Shown here piece by piece: positions 12,628 through 22,226 of a DNA stretch of 64,000 nt (its first letter is position 1; every line of letters starts with the position of its first letter). Under the pieces are notes generated by a model that was not told where the DNA came from, did not search any database, and worked only from the letters and a program-made list of their open reading frames with translations. The position numbers were made by a program, and so were the translations under genes. The stretch is from Phycisphaerales bacterium PN19_bin_20 (lineage in GTDB: Bacteria > Planctomycetota > Phycisphaerae > Phycisphaerales > UBA1924): contig JAJOLK010000006.1 in NCBI GenBank assembly GCA_021173225.1, positions 94,251 through 158,250 on the forward strand. Direction: 5' to 3'.

Positions 12628-13680
12628 TCAGCGCGCAGGCGTGCCTGGTGTACTTGGGGTGCCTAGCGAAGACCCGAACGACGCGCCCATTGGCACGACC
12701 ACCGCGCGTGAAACCAGCCGCGCCAGCAGCGCGTCCATGGCCTCGCGCTCGAGCCCGTGGCGGATCGAGTCGCGCTGCAACGCCTCGAACGCACCGAGTG
12801 CCACGCCTGTGGCCGACAGGCGCTGTTCGACCAGCACCAGCGCGTAGCCACTCGGCAGCCCGACAAGCCCCGAGAGCTGCCCGGGCTCGGTGCTCAGCAG
12901 CGCCTGACGTAGCGCGAGCGGGGCCCGAGGGTCATCAACGCTCAGCGGGGCTAGCAGCCCGCCACGCGGGGCCGATTCGTCGGCAGAGAACTCAAAGGCC
13001 AAGCTTGCGAAACGTGCCGGAAGCGGCGTGCCATCGCCCGGTGCCGTCAGTCGCTCACGGAGTCGCTGCGCAAGACTCGCAGAGGCCACGACGATGACCC
13101 GCGCGATGCTCCGCTCGCCGTGCCGCACGCGGTGCTCAAGGGCCAGCCGCTGCGGCGTAAGCACGACCCCGGGTGCCACCAGCGCACGCAGCGCGGCGTT
13201 GCGGCGGAGCTGGCGGGTCAGCGCCGCGCGGTCTAAGCCTGCGCTGGCTAGATACTCGCTTAGGCGCTGCGACGCATCGCCAGGGGCCGCCAAGCCCCCA
13301 CTATCGCCCTGACCCGCCGCCACGAGCAGGGCCCGCTCGGCGTCGACCATCGCACTGGTCACCGAGAGGCCCACGCGCTGAAGCTCGGCGGCCAGGGCGC
13401 GATCAAGGATCAGTCCCTCCAGCGCCGCCCGACCGGCCCTCTCCAGCAGCTCTGGGCCGAGCTCGGCGATCGTGACTGGCTCGCCATTGACAACAGCGAG
13501 GGGCGTTTCGGGGGAGCCCACTTGAGCGCGAGGTGCTGGCTGGTCTGGGATCGGGCGCGGGCCGCAGGCCGTCAAGAGGTAGACGAGCAGCAGCCCGGCG
13601 AGCGCGCGCGGGGCAAGCTGCGATCGCCTGCGCGACGCGCGAGCGATTGACGCACCCGGGCTGAGATCGACGCTGAGCAC
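12628..13680 (-). CDS. SurA/PpiC-like peptidyl-prolyl isomerase lipoprotein
   Basis: 'LLLVYLLTACGP' lipobox, 'AVVNGEPVTIAEL', parvulin-like C-terminal half. Confidence 0.65.
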   Translation of the reverse strand: MLSVDLSPGASIARASRRRSQLAPRALAGLLLVYLLTACGPRPIPDQPAPRAQVGSPETPLAVVNGEPVTIAELGPELLERAGRAALEGLILDRALAAELQRVGLSVTSAMVDAERALLVAAGQGDSGGLAAPGDASQRLSEYLASAGLDRAALTRQLRRNAALRALVAPGVVLTPQRLALEHRVRHGERSIARVIVVASASLAQRLRERLTAPGDGTPLPARFASLAFEFSADESAPRGGLLAPLSVDDPRAPLALRQALLSTEPGQLSGLVGLPSGYALVLVEQRLSATGVALGAFEALQRDSIRHGLEREAMDALLARLVSRAVVVPMGASFGSSLGTPSTPGTPAR

Positions 13681-13729
13681 GGCAGAAGCGTAACCGCCGC
13701 CGGATCACGCCGGCCTCAGGCCAAGGGAC

Positions 13730-13758
13730 TTGCCTTAACCGTTCGGGGGGCGCATACT
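13730..13758 (+). promoter_or_regulatory. Candidate trp operon promoter
   Basis: TTGCCT (13730-13735), 17-nt spacer, CATACT (13753-13758); predicted +1 near 13765. Confidence 0.45.
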
Positions 13759-13764
13759 GACGCC

Positions 13765-13851
13765 GTGACGTCGCCCTCGCCAAGCCCGAGCCCGCGCCAA
13801 CCCGCCGACGGTGGTTGGTGGTGGCACGCTCAGGCGGCTGGCGACCGATAA
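13765..13851 (+). CDS. trpL: Putative trp leader peptide (VTSPSPSPRQPADGGWWWHAQAAGDR; GTG start read as Met)
   Basis: 28-codon ORF, GTG start, three tandem TGG codons at 13816-13824, TAA stop at 13849, immediately upstream of trpE. Not in the supplied ORF track because of length. Confidence 0.68.
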   Translation: MTSPSPSPSPRQPADGGWWWHAQAAGDR

Positions 13852-13978
13852 CCGTTGAAGACACGGTGCGTTGGTCGAAGCCAGCGGAGGACCTTCCGAC
13901 GAGGTGTTGCGTTGGTCGATGGACGGGTCTGGATGGTGACTGGGGCCGGGCTGCTCCGGCGAATTAGTGGCAGGAGCG
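13837..13978 (+). promoter_or_regulatory. Candidate trp attenuator with alternative hairpins
   Basis: gccagcg (13880-13886) can pair with gctggc (13837-13842), cgttgg (13869-13874) or cgttgg (13910-13915). GCCGG/CCGGC hairpin 13945-13960; TGCTCC (13952-13957) complements GGAGCG (13973-13978) over the trpE SD. Confidence 0.5.
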
Positions 13979-13981
13979 CAC

Positions 13982-15367
13982 GTGCAGACGCCCTTTGACA
14001 TCGCCGCAGACTTGGATACGCCCGTGAGCGCGCTGCGCAAGCTGACGGCCTTCGACCCGGTATTTTTGCTCGAGAGCGTGGAGGGCGGCGAGCGGCTGGC
14101 GCGGTTTTCGTTCATCGGGCTCGGGCGCGCGATGACGCTACGGATCGACCAGGAGGGCTTGAGCATTGACCAGGGGCCGCCGACGCCCGTGCCACCGGAG
14201 CGCGCGGTGCTGGAGGCCATCCGGGAAGTGCTGGCCCGCGCGCCGCGCTTGCTACCGAAGATTCCAGGCGTGCCGCTCGACGGCGGGCTGGTCGGGATGA
14301 TCGGCTACGACTTTGTCAGGCGGCTTGAGCCCGTTGGGCCCGGGCGACCCGCGGCTCAAGGCGAGCCTGAGGTCATGCTGGTGGCGCCGCGCTCGATGCT
14401 GGTGTTTGACCACCTGACGCGCCGGGTGGCGTTTGTCCACAGCGGGCCAGAGTGGGAGCGCAAGAGCCTGCGGCGTGAGATCGTGCACGCGCTACGCGGT
14501 GGCCTGCCCGCGCCGAGCGTGCGCGTCGGGCACGCGCCACCATCAACCAGCATGAGCCGCGATGAGTTCATCAGCGCGGTGGGCAAGGCCAAGGGGCACA
14601 TCACCGCGGGTGACATCTTTCAGCTTGTGCTGAGCGTGCGGTTTACGGGCGGGTGCCGGACCGACCCGTTTGAGGTCTACCGCGCGCTGCGGCTGCTCAA
14701 CCCTTCGCCCTATATGTACTACTTCAACTTTGGCTCAACGCAGCTTGTCGGCAGCTCACCCGAGGCGCTAGTCAAGGTGCAAGACGGACTTGCCACACTC
14801 AGGCCGATTGCTGGCACGCGCAAACGCGGGGCCACCGAGCAGCTTGACAAGGCCCTTGAGGCCGAGCTGCTGGCCGACCCGAAGGAGGCCGCCGAGCACG
14901 TCATGCTGGTGGACCTTGCCCGCAATGACCTTGGTCGCGTGGCTGTGGGCGGCAGCGTGCGGGTTGACCCGTTCCGCAGTATCGAGCGTTACAGCCATGT
15001 GATGCACATCGTCAGCGGTGTTTCTGGGCGTGTCGCGCCCGGGCGTGATGCGCTCGACGTGCTGGCGGCGACATTCCCTGCGGGAACGGTGGTGGGCGCG
15101 CCCAAGGTGCGGGCCATGCAGATTATCGATGCGCTCGAGCCGGTGCGGCGCGGGTTCTACGCGGGGACGGTTGGCTACCTTTCAGTCAGTGGCCAGATGG
15201 ACCAGGCGATCGCGATTCGCACGATGATGTTCCACAACGACGCGTACGCGTATCAGGCCGGTGCGGGCGTGGTGGCTGACAGCTCGCCAGAGGGTGAGCA
15301 CGACGAGGTGCGGCACAAGGTCGGCATCCTTGAGGCCGCGATGCTGCTGGCGGAGGAGGGCCTGTGA
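13982..15367 (+). CDS. trpE: Anthranilate synthase component I
   Basis: 'PSPYMYYFNFGSTQLVGSSPEALVKV', 'RPIAGTRKRGATEQLD', 'LVDLARNDLGRV'. AGGAG at 13972-13976 favours GTG 13982. Confidence 0.95.
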   Translation: MQTPFDIAADLDTPVSALRKLTAFDPVFLLESVEGGERLARFSFIGLGRAMTLRIDQEGLSIDQGPPTPVPPERAVLEAIREVLARAPRLLPKIPGVPLDGGLVGMIGYDFVRRLEPVGPGRPAAQGEPEVMLVAPRSMLVFDHLTRRVAFVHSGPEWERKSLRREIVHALRGGLPAPSVRVGHAPPSTSMSRDEFISAVGKAKGHITAGDIFQLVLSVRFTGGCRTDPFEVYRALRLLNPSPYMYYFNFGSTQLVGSSPEALVKVQDGLATLRPIAGTRKRGATEQLDKALEAELLADPKEAAEHVMLVDLARNDLGRVAVGGSVRVDPFRSIERYSHVMHIVSGVSGRVAPGRDALDVLAATFPAGTVVGAPKVRAMQIIDALEPVRRGFYAGTVGYLSVSGQMDQAIAIRTMMFHNDAYAYQAGAGVVADSSPEGEHDEVRHKVGILEAAMLLAEEGL

Positions 15368-16071
15368 GCAACCACGCGCCACAACCCGGGCCGATCGCGC
15401 GCGGTGAGCAGTACTTGCCGCCGAACGCGGGCGATGGCGGCGCGCCTCGTGGCAGGGTGCTGATGATCGACAACTACGACAGCTTCACCTTCAACCTGGT
15501 GCAGGCGATGCTCGAGCTAGGGGCGGCGGTTGAGGTCTTCCGCAACGATGCGATTGCGCCCGGTGATGTGCGGGTCGCTGGCGCGGGTGAGCCCGACCGC
15601 CGCGGCGCTTACACGCACCTGGTCATCTCGCCGGGGCCGGGGACGCCGTATGACGCGGGCGTGAGCATGGAGATGATCCGCGTGTTTGCGGGGCGATTGC
15701 CAATCCTTGGTGTCTGCCTCGGGCACCAGAGCATGGCCGAGGTCTTTGGCGGCGCGGGCAGCGTTGGGCGGGCGCCGCGCTTGATGCACGGCAAGGCCAG
15801 CACGATTACCCACGACGGGCGCGGGCTCTATGCCGGGCTTGCACAGGACCTGGAGGTTGGGCGGTACCACTCGCTGTGCGTGCTGACGGGCCGCGTGCCC
15901 GAGGGCTTCAGCGTCACCAGCCGGACCGAGGCCGGCGAGATCATGGGCATTCGGCGTGACGATCTGCGCATGGAGGGCGTGCAGTTTCACCCTGAGAGCG
16001 TGCTGACCCCGACCGGGCCGGCGATGCTCGCCAACTTTCTGAAGCCCGGCTTTCTTGCACCACACGCCTAG
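15364..16071 (+). CDS. trpG: Anthranilate synthase component II (glutamine amidotransferase)
   Basis: 'MIDNYDSFTFNLVQ', 'PGPGTPYDAG', 'GVCLGHQSMAEVFGG', 'GVQFHPESVLTP'. GTGA overlap with trpE. Confidence 0.95.
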   Translation: MSNHAPQPGPIARGEQYLPPNAGDGGAPRGRVLMIDNYDSFTFNLVQAMLELGAAVEVFRNDAIAPGDVRVAGAGEPDRRGAYTHLVISPGPGTPYDAGVSMEMIRVFAGRLPILGVCLGHQSMAEVFGGAGSVGRAPRLMHGKASTITHDGRGLYAGLAQDLEVGRYHSLCVLTGRVPEGFSVTSRTEAGEIMGIRRDDLRMEGVQFHPESVLTPTGPAMLANFLKPGFLAPHA

Positions 16072-16098
16072 AACAAAGGTGCCTTTCGAGCTTGCCGC

Positions 16099-17220
16099 AT
16101 GACCGATCTGCTCAACACCTTGCTGGATCGTCGCGACCTGACGCAGGTCCAGGCCAGCGAGCTGCTGCGCACGTTGATTGCACCCGGCACGCCAGCGACG
16201 CGCGTCGCCGCGGCACTGATTGCGCTGCGCAGCAAGGGCGAGACGCATGAGGAACTTGCGGGGCTTGCTGGCGCGATGCGGGAGGCGGCACTCAGCCCGC
16301 AGCTTCCGGCGGGGCCGCCGTCGATCGACATCGTGGGCACCGGTGGCGATGGCGCGCAGACGCTGAACATCTCGACCGCCGCGGCGCTGCTGCTGGCAGC
16401 CGCGGGGCTTGAAGACGGCGCAGAGCCGCGTGCGCGGCGCTGGCGGGTTATCAAGCACGGCAACCGTGCGATCAGTTCATCCTGCGGCAGCGCCGACGTG
16501 CTGGCGGCACTGGGCGTGCCTATGCCCATGACGCCACTTGCCGCGGGCGAGATGCTGGAACTGACGGGCTTTACGTTCCTGTTTGCCCCCCATTACCACG
16601 GCGCGACCGCCGCCGTCCAAAGTGTGCGGCGAGAGCTCGGGGTGCGGACGGTGTTCAACCTGCTCGGGCCGCTGACAAACCCGGGCCGGCCTGATGCGCT
16701 GCTGATCGGCGCTGCTTCGCCGCGTGCCGCACAACTCATGGCCCTGGCGGCGCACGCGCTGGGGCAGCGGGCCACGGTCGTCCACACGCCTGCGCCGGCG
16801 GGCCCGTGCGATGAGGCTACGACCTGCGCGCCGTTCACCGTCACGCTCGCTGGCCTTGACCCTTCGCAAGCTGGCCCGCTTGTGCGAGAGCAGGACTTTG
16901 ACGCGCGCCCTCAGTTTGCCCGCGGTGGCGAGCCCTCACTGGCTTCGCTGCGCGGCCAAGATGCGGCCTTCAACGCTCACGCCATCAGCGCCGCCTTTTC
17001 GGGCACGCCGACACCCTTTGCTGAGAGTGTGGTGCTAACGGCAGCGCTGGCCCTGGCAACACTGCGCAGCGAGCTTGACCGCGACTGGCCGGTTGCTGAG
17101 GTGCGAAACGCCATCAGCGACGGGCGGGCACGGCGGTTGCTCGATCTGATCGCGGCGCTCGGGCCTCGACTTCAATCACTTTGCCACGCACAGCAGCACA
17201 CCACGGAGACGCCCCGATGA
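16099..17220 (+). CDS. trpD: Anthranilate phosphoribosyltransferase
   Basis: 'DIVGTGGDGAQTLNISTAAALLLAAAG', 'KHGNRAISSSCGSADVLAALG', 'FNLLGPLTNPGRP'. Confidence 0.95.
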   Translation: MTDLLNTLLDRRDLTQVQASELLRTLIAPGTPATRVAAALIALRSKGETHEELAGLAGAMREAALSPQLPAGPPSIDIVGTGGDGAQTLNISTAAALLLAAAGLEDGAEPRARRWRVIKHGNRAISSSCGSADVLAALGVPMPMTPLAAGEMLELTGFTFLFAPHYHGATAAVQSVRRELGVRTVFNLLGPLTNPGRPDALLIGAASPRAAQLMALAAHALGQRATVVHTPAPAGPCDEATTCAPFTVTLAGLDPSQAGPLVREQDFDARPQFARGGEPSLASLRGQDAAFNAHAISAAFSGTPTPFAESVVLTAALALATLRSELDRDWPVAEVRNAISDGRARRLLDLIAALGPRLQSLCHAQQHTTETPR

Positions 17221-18116
17221 ACAAGCCTAGCGATACTCCGCCGACCCCCGCGCCGCATGATTTGCTGGCCGAGATGACCCGCGCCAGTGAGCAGCGATAC
17301 GAACTTGCGCGCGACCAGCGGCCCTTTGAGGACGTGTGGAACGCGGCACTGAAGGCCCCGCCGCCGCGCGAGATTGACCTTCGCCCCGGTGGGTTTGGCC
17401 TGATTGCTGAGTGCAAGCTGGCCAGTCCGAGTGAGGGCACGCTCCGCGCGGTGGCACCTGGGGGCGAGACAGGCCACGTTGTTGCGCAGGCCCTTGAGTA
17501 TGCGCGGGCCGGTGCCGCGGCCGTGAGTGTGCTGACTGAGCCGACGCATTTCGGCGGGAGCCTTGAGCATCTGGCCAGCGTGGCGCGTGAGGTCAACGTG
17601 CCGGTGATGCGCAAGGACTTTCTGGTCGCGGACTATCAGGTGGTTGAGGCGAGGGCTGCGGGCGCGTCGGGCGTGCTGCTGATTGTGCGGATGCTTGCCG
17701 ACGAGGACCTGTTCGAGATGCTGGACCTGACGCTCGACCTGCGCATGTTCGCGCTGGTAGAGGCCTTCGACCAGGAGGATCTCGAGCGCCTCGGGCGCGT
17801 GCTGATTACGCGCGGGCGCGAGCTAAGCGAGGGCACGCTATTAGTTGGGCTCAACTGCCGAAACCTCTCTGACCTCTCTATGGATCAGGCGCGGTTCGCG
17901 AAGCTGCGGGCGCACTTCCCACGCGGGCTCACGGCGGTGGCTGAGAGCGGGCTGTCAATGCCCGCTGACGTTGCAGGCGTCGCGGCCTTGGGCTACGACG
18001 GCGCGCTGGTGGGCTCATCGCTCATGCGAAGCGAAGACCCCTTCGCGCTCGCACAGTCGATGCTCTCCGCCGGGCGAGAGGCCCGCGCGGGTGCGAGCGA
18101 TCGGAGGCGTGCGTGA
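17217..18116 (+). CDS. trpC: Indole-3-glycerol phosphate synthase
   Basis: 'LIAECKLASPSEGTL', 'VSVLTEPTHFGGSLEHL', 'VPVMRKDFLVADYQV', 'GLNCRNL'. ATGA overlap with trpD. Confidence 0.94.
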   Translation: MNKPSDTPPTPAPHDLLAEMTRASEQRYELARDQRPFEDVWNAALKAPPPREIDLRPGGFGLIAECKLASPSEGTLRAVAPGGETGHVVAQALEYARAGAAAVSVLTEPTHFGGSLEHLASVAREVNVPVMRKDFLVADYQVVEARAAGASGVLLIVRMLADEDLFEMLDLTLDLRMFALVEAFDQEDLERLGRVLITRGRELSEGTLLVGLNCRNLSDLSMDQARFAKLRAHFPRGLTAVAESGLSMPADVAGVAALGYDGALVGSSLMRSEDPFALAQSMLSAGREARAGASDRRRA

Positions 18117-18918
18117 CCAGAGCGCCCGTCAAGGTCTGCGGCCTTAGCACGTCCGAGCACGTCCGCGCCGCGTGCGAGGCCGGGGCGGCGGCGGTCGGCT
18201 TCGTGCTTACGCAGAGCGTGCGACGCGTGACGCCTGAGCAGGCCGTGGCTCTGTGTGAGCTCGTGCCTGCGGGCGTTTTTCGCGTTGGCGTCTTTCGCAG
18301 GCTTGAGGTTGGCGAGCTGGCCACGGTGCTGGCGCTGGTGCCGCTGACGCACGTGCAGGCCGACTGGATCGACGAGCCGGTGTTTGATGAGGCGATCGCT
18401 GAGGCCGTGTGGCGTGCGCCAGCGATGCGGAGCGTCACGTTCATCCCCGTGTTCCGCGACGTGCCGACGCTGCGGATCGACCTGGCTAACGAGGCCAGCA
18501 CATGGCCCGCGGCGCGGCTGATCCTGCTTGAAGGGCCCGATAGTGGGACGGGACGCCAGCCAGACTGGGGCCGGCTGGCCCGCGCGCTGGACGCCACGCC
18601 GCACCCGCGCGTGATGCTTGCCGGCGGACTGCACGCGGGCAACGTTGCAGCGGCGGTGCGGCTGCTGAGCCCCGCGATGGTCGATGTCTCGAGCGGCGTG
18701 GAGTCTTCGCCGGGCGTGAAGGACCCGGTCAAGATCGCTGAGTTCATCCTCGCGGCCCGCGCGGCCATGACTTCATCTGCCATCACCCCTAACGCCACAT
18801 CTGGCGCCGAATCTGCCGCCGCATCTGGCGCCGCATCTGGCGCTCGACACGACATACTCACACGCGACGCCGACGCGACCACTTCCCATCGCGCGTCAAG
18901 CGTCGATAGGCCCACACC

Positions 18919-18922
<4 letters not shown>
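18113..18922 (+). CDS. trpF: Phosphoribosylanthranilate isomerase
   Basis: 'VKVCGLSTSEHVRAACEAGAAAVGFV', 'LAGGLHAGNVAAAV', 'VDVSSGVESSPGVKD'. GTGA overlap with trpC; low-complexity C-terminal tail. Confidence 0.93.
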
Positions 18923-20163
<1,241 letters not shown>

Positions 20164-20243
20164 GTTCAAAGTTGCGCGAGCGCCGAACCGCGCAGCCACT
20201 CATACACATCGCCCTTTCCGCGCTTCCGGCGCACAACACTGAT

Positions 20244-20302
20244 CACCGACACGCAGCACCGACATTCAGCACCGACACGCAGCACCGACACGCAGCACCG
20301 AC
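20244..20302. repeat. 13-bp tandem repeat (CACCGACACGCAG, ~4.5 copies) between trpB and trpA
   Basis: Units 20244-20256, 20257-20269 (two mismatches), 20270-20282, 20283-20295, partial 20296-20302; it ends one base before the trpA ATG. Confidence 0.92.
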
Positions 20303-20303
20303 C

Positions 20304-21131
20304 ATGACCATCGCCAAGCACGTTTCTGACTCCATCCTGCGCCGCAGCGCCCGGGGCCGCCCCGCGCTGGTGCCGTACATTACCGCCGGCTTCCCGAAGC
20401 TTGAGAGCCTCAGTGCGCAGCTCCGGGCCCTCGCGCCGCACGCGGCGGCCATCGAAATCGGCGTGCCTTTCTCTGACCCCATGGCCGACGGGGTCACGAT
20501 CCAGGGCTCGTCGCGCAAGGCCCTGGACAACGGCGTGACGCTTCGCTGGATCCTCGACCAGCTCGGCGCGATGACCGCGGGAAACCAGCAGGCCACCGAG
20601 CACTGGCCGCAGCAGCCGCCGCTGGTGCTGATGAGTTACCTGAACCCGGTCATCAGCTCGTTTGGCGCCGGGCGGTCGTCGCTGCGGTCGCTCGCGCAGG
20701 CGTGCCGCGGTTCGGGCGTGAGCCTGCTGATCATCCCCGACCTGCCGCTGGAAGAATCGGGCGAGCTGCGCGAGCAGTTGCACCTTCAGGGCGTCGGGCT
20801 GGTGCAGCTTGTCTCACCGGTGACCCCGCAGGCCAGGGCGCGGACGATCGCGCATGCTAGCGATGGGTTCCTGTACGCGGTGACGGTCACGGGCGTGACA
20901 GGCGGCTCGGCACCCGCCGCGGCTGCCGCGACGGCGGTGTCACCCAACCGGTACCTCGACTCTCTGCGCGAGCTCTCGCCTGTGCCGGTGTGCGCGGGCT
21001 TCGGCATCCGCACGCGCGCCCACGTTGACGCGTTGGCGGGCCACTGCGACGGCGCGATCGTCGGCTCGGCGCTGATCGACGCGATCGACAAAGGCCAGGA
21101 CCCCGCGGCCCTGCTGGCTTCGATGGTCTAA
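20304..21131 (+). CDS. trpA: Tryptophan synthase alpha chain
   Basis: 'ALVPYITAGFPKLES', 'IEIGVPFSDPMADGVTIQ', 'LIIPDLPLEE', 'YAVTVTGVTGG'. ATG 20304 is preferred over the listed 20172 start. Confidence 0.95.
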   Translation: MTIAKHVSDSILRRSARGRPALVPYITAGFPKLESLSAQLRALAPHAAAIEIGVPFSDPMADGVTIQGSSRKALDNGVTLRWILDQLGAMTAGNQQATEHWPQQPPLVLMSYLNPVISSFGAGRSSLRSLAQACRGSGVSLLIIPDLPLEESGELREQLHLQGVGLVQLVSPVTPQARARTIAHASDGFLYAVTVTGVTGGSAPAAAAATAVSPNRYLDSLRELSPVPVCAGFGIRTRAHVDALAGHCDGAIVGSALIDAIDKGQDPAALLASMV

Positions 21132-21205
21132 ATGGTGCGGTCTGCTGGCGCTGCGCTCTACTGGGCCAACTGAGCCGACACGGTCAACTGAGCCGAGTTG
21201 GCCGC

Positions 21206-22186
21206 TCAGCCGAACCGGCCCGTCACGTACTGCTCAGTCTCGGGCAGCTTGGGGTTCTGAAACACGTCCGCCGTCGGTCCGTACTCCACCAGCCGCCCCA
21301 GATACATGAAGGCCGTGAAGTTGCTGACCCGCGCCGCCTGCTGCATGTTGTGCGTGACGATCACCACCGTGATCCGTCCGGCGATTGCGCGGATGAACTC
21401 TTCAACCTTCAGCGTCGCGATCGGGTCCAGTGCGCTGCACGGCTCGTCCATCAGCAACACATCAGGCTCAGCGGCGATCGCCCGCGCGATGCAAAGGCGC
21501 TGCTGCTGCCCGCCCGAGAGCCCAAGAGCGCTGTCCTTGAGCCGGTCCTTGGCCTCGTCCCAGAGCGCCGCGGCCCGCAGTGCCCGCTCGCACGAATCCT
21601 CCAGCACGCTGCGCCGGCGTTCACCGTCAATGCGCAGTGAGTAGACCACGTTCTCAAAGATGCTCATCGGGAACGGGTTGGACTTCTGAAAGACCATCCC
21701 GATCCGTTTGCGAATGTCGATCACGTCAACGTTGGGCGCGTAGACGCTCCGCCCGTTCAGCAGCATCTCGCCCGTGCACTGCACGCTGTCGATCAGGTCG
21801 TTGAGGCGGTTGATCGACCGCAGAAGCGTGCTTTTGCCGCAGCCCGATGGGCCAATCAGCGCCGTCACCCGCTTGTCAGGGAAGGGCATGTTGACGTGGT
21901 GCAGCGCCTTGGCCTTGCCGTAATAGAGGCTGAAGTCCTGCACCTCAATCAGCGGCCGTTCACGCGCGACCGCAAGGTGGATCGCCGACGCGAACGGCAG
22001 CCCCTGGCGCACGCAGGCCTGAAAGTCCATCTCGCCGGTGCGGGGTAGCACGCCCTCAACCGTCGGGCCCGCCGCCGCGGGGCGACCCACGGAGACCGCC
22101 GCGGGTATCACGCTCGCGGCCTTGATCACGCTTGTGGGTTCTGTCTGCACGTCTCGGTCACTTTCCGCGGGCCTTAGCCGCCGCAA
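21206..22186 (-). CDS. pstB: Phosphate ABC transporter ATP-binding protein
   Basis: '[23 protein letters not shown]', '[18 protein letters not shown]', '[33 protein letters not shown]'. Confidence 0.95.
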   Translation of the reverse strand: MRRLRPAESDRDVQTEPTSVIKAASVIPAAVSVGRPAAAGPTVEGVLPRTGEMDFQACVRQGLPFASAIHLAVARERPLIEVQDFSLYYGKAKALHHVNMPFPDKRVTALIGPSGCGKSTLLRSINRLNDLIDSVQCTGEMLLNGRSVYAPNVDVIDIRKRIGMVFQKSNPFPMSIFENVVYSLRIDGERRRSVLEDSCERALRAAALWDEAKDRLKDSALGLSGGQQQRLCIARAIAAEPDVLLMDEPCSALDPIATLKVEEFIRAIAGRITVVIVTHNMQQAARVSNFTAFMYLGRLVEYGPTADVFQNPKLPETEQYVTGRFG

Positions 22187-22226
22187 ATCTCCGGTCCGAT
22201 TGGTCTCTAGTCCAAGAGTTTGCCGG

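Noticed and set aside
13700-13981. T-box leader for trp
   Set aside because: I found no T-box consensus (UGGN) antiterminator element or specifier-loop architecture. The WWW leader ORF is a simpler explanation.
20244-20302. CRISPR array
   Set aside because: Direct tandem 13-mers without spacers. The 15-bp arrays elsewhere also lack spacers and cas genes.
20172-20303. TrpA N-terminal extension from the 20172 start
   Set aside because: Encodes repeat-derived low-complexity sequence; conserved TrpA homology begins at ATG 20304.
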